From positions 1 to 6,110 of the forward strand of contig JAEYVB010000318.1 of the NCBI GenBank assembly GCA_023429345.1: a stretch of 6,110 nucleotides of DNA, written 5' to 3'. The notes below the pieces were generated by a model that had not been told where the DNA came from, searched no databases, and saw only the letters and a list, made by a program, of their open reading frames with translations. A program made the position numbers and the translations under genes. Below are positions 5,360-6,110 of this stretch, piece by piece. The DNA comes from Planctomycetota bacterium. GTDB taxonomy: Bacteria > Planctomycetota > Phycisphaerae > Phycisphaerales > UBA1924. The first letter of the stretch is position 1; the number at the start of each line of letters is the position of its first letter.

Positions 5360-6110
5360 TCACTTGAAGACCATCGCCGGCTCCAGGCGGAGGACCCGTT
5401 GCAGGCTCAGCAGGCTGCCGATGCTGACGCACAGGAGCATGGCCAGGAAGGCCCCGACCATCAGCGGCCAGGGGAAGTAGACGGCCAGCTCCGCCCCCGG
5501 CTTGCGCCCGGCGAGGGAGAACGCCCCCGCGCCGCCGACGCCGATCCCGAAGCCGATGGCGCCGACGACGAGGGCCTGGAGCAGGATCATGCCCACCAGC
5601 GTCCGCCGCCGCGCCCCCATGGCCTTGAGGACCGCGAAGTTCCGCAGGTTGTCGAGCGTGAACTGGTAGAAGATCGAGGCCGAGACCACCAGCCCGACGA
5701 TGAAGCCCAGGAGGACGGTGATGCCGAAGTTGATGCCGATCCCCGTCTCGCTCATGATGAAGCGCACGGTCTTCCAGCGCATCTCGTCGGGGGTGAAGGC
5801 GGCCAGGTCGGGGAGCGTCGAGATCCGCGCCTGCACCGCCGCGGTGTCGGCGTCGTCCTTCACCCCCACCAGCACGTAGCTCATGCGGTTGCGCCCGAGG
5901 GGCACGTAGGTCGTGGCGTTCTCGTAGGTGGTGTACATCACCGCGGGGGAGTCGAACCCCGGCTTGGCGCGCACGAAGCCAACCACCACCGCCCGGCGGT
6001 CGTTGAGCTTGAGGACATCGCCGATCCCGGGCCAGCCCAGCTTTTCGCGCGAGCTCTCCTCGATCATCACCGAGTCGGGGATGCGGAGGTCCTCGAGCCG
6101 TCCGGCGAGC
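5360..6110 (-). CDS. ABC exporter permease, DevC/MacB (FtsX-fold), N-terminal part outside the window
   Basis: C-terminal 249 residues of an inner-membrane permease; the frame stays open to base 6109, so the real start lies upstream. The visible part begins with the end of the periplasmic MacB-type domain (LGWPGIGDVLKLNDRRAVVVGF, then a stretch around NRMSYVLVGVKDDAD). Next comes the FtsX domain: a membrane helix at about 5737-5665 (GITVLLGFIVGLVVSASIFY), the cytoplasmic coupling segment RNFAVLKAMGARRRTLVGM at about 5643, a second helix at about 5599-5512 and a third at about 5470-5402, ending in LEPAMVFK. The AVLKAMGA segment is the family hallmark where the ATPase docks. Family members have four membrane helices, so the first helix and much of the periplasmic domain are missing from view. 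GTG 6070 is internal, not the start. The gene leads directly into its partner ATPase. Confidence 0.9.
   Translation of the reverse strand, partial: LAGRLEDLRIPDSVMIEESSREKLGWPGIGDVLKLNDRRAVVVGFVRAKPGFDSPAVMYTTYENATTYVPLGRNRMSYVLVGVKDDADTAAVQARISTLPDLAAFTPDEMRWKTVRFIMSETGIGINFGITVLLGFIVGLVVSASIFYQFTLDNLRNFAVLKAMGARRRTLVGMILLQALVVGAIGFGIGVGGAGAFSLAGRKPGAELAVYFPWPLMVGAFLAMLLCVSIGSLLSLQRVLRLEPAMVFK

Overview
The window is GC-rich and shows the strong C/G third-position codon bias of a high-GC bacterium. All genes I can support lie on the minus strand, so transcription runs from high to low coordinates. The leucyl-tRNA synthetase resembles the planctomycete/chlamydial type: it has a segment reading like SERGDHPVHRTSLRQW where E. 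coli has a Cys-containing module, and AKMSKSLKNVVNPDDV around the signature loop. Several genes also lack a clear Shine-Dalgarno sequence. Together these suggest a member of the Planctomycetota, perhaps Phycisphaerae, but this is inference from memory of the families and not a search result.

Layout in transcription order. From 6110 to 3434 there is a three-gene exporter cassette: an FtsX/MacB-fold permease of DevC type (5' end outside the window), a DevA/MacB-type ABC ATPase, and a HlyD/DevB-type membrane-fusion adaptor. The genes are 26 and 37 bases apart and probably form one transcript. Together they would make an ATP-driven tripartite exporter spanning the inner membrane and periplasm. 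The substrate cannot be read from the sequence.

From 3433 to 3178 is a transitional stretch without a secure gene. It holds a sigma70-like promoter candidate, an inverted repeat over it, and a doubtful 50-codon ORF. From about 3177 to 2773 is a short protein of unknown function with very strong coding bias. A 72-base gap follows, containing a dense run of G-tracts on the coding strand and a -10-like hexamer close to the leuS ATG. From 2700 to 1 is leuS, running off the window after 900 codons with roughly 170 or more residues still to come.

No tRNA, rRNA, CRISPR array, insertion sequence or convincing rho-independent terminator was seen. I see no clear new defence or mobile system. The items most worth a second look are the G-quadruplex-type tracts before and inside leuS, the large insertions in the LeuRS protein, and the unresolved 3178-3433 region with its orphan downstream gene.
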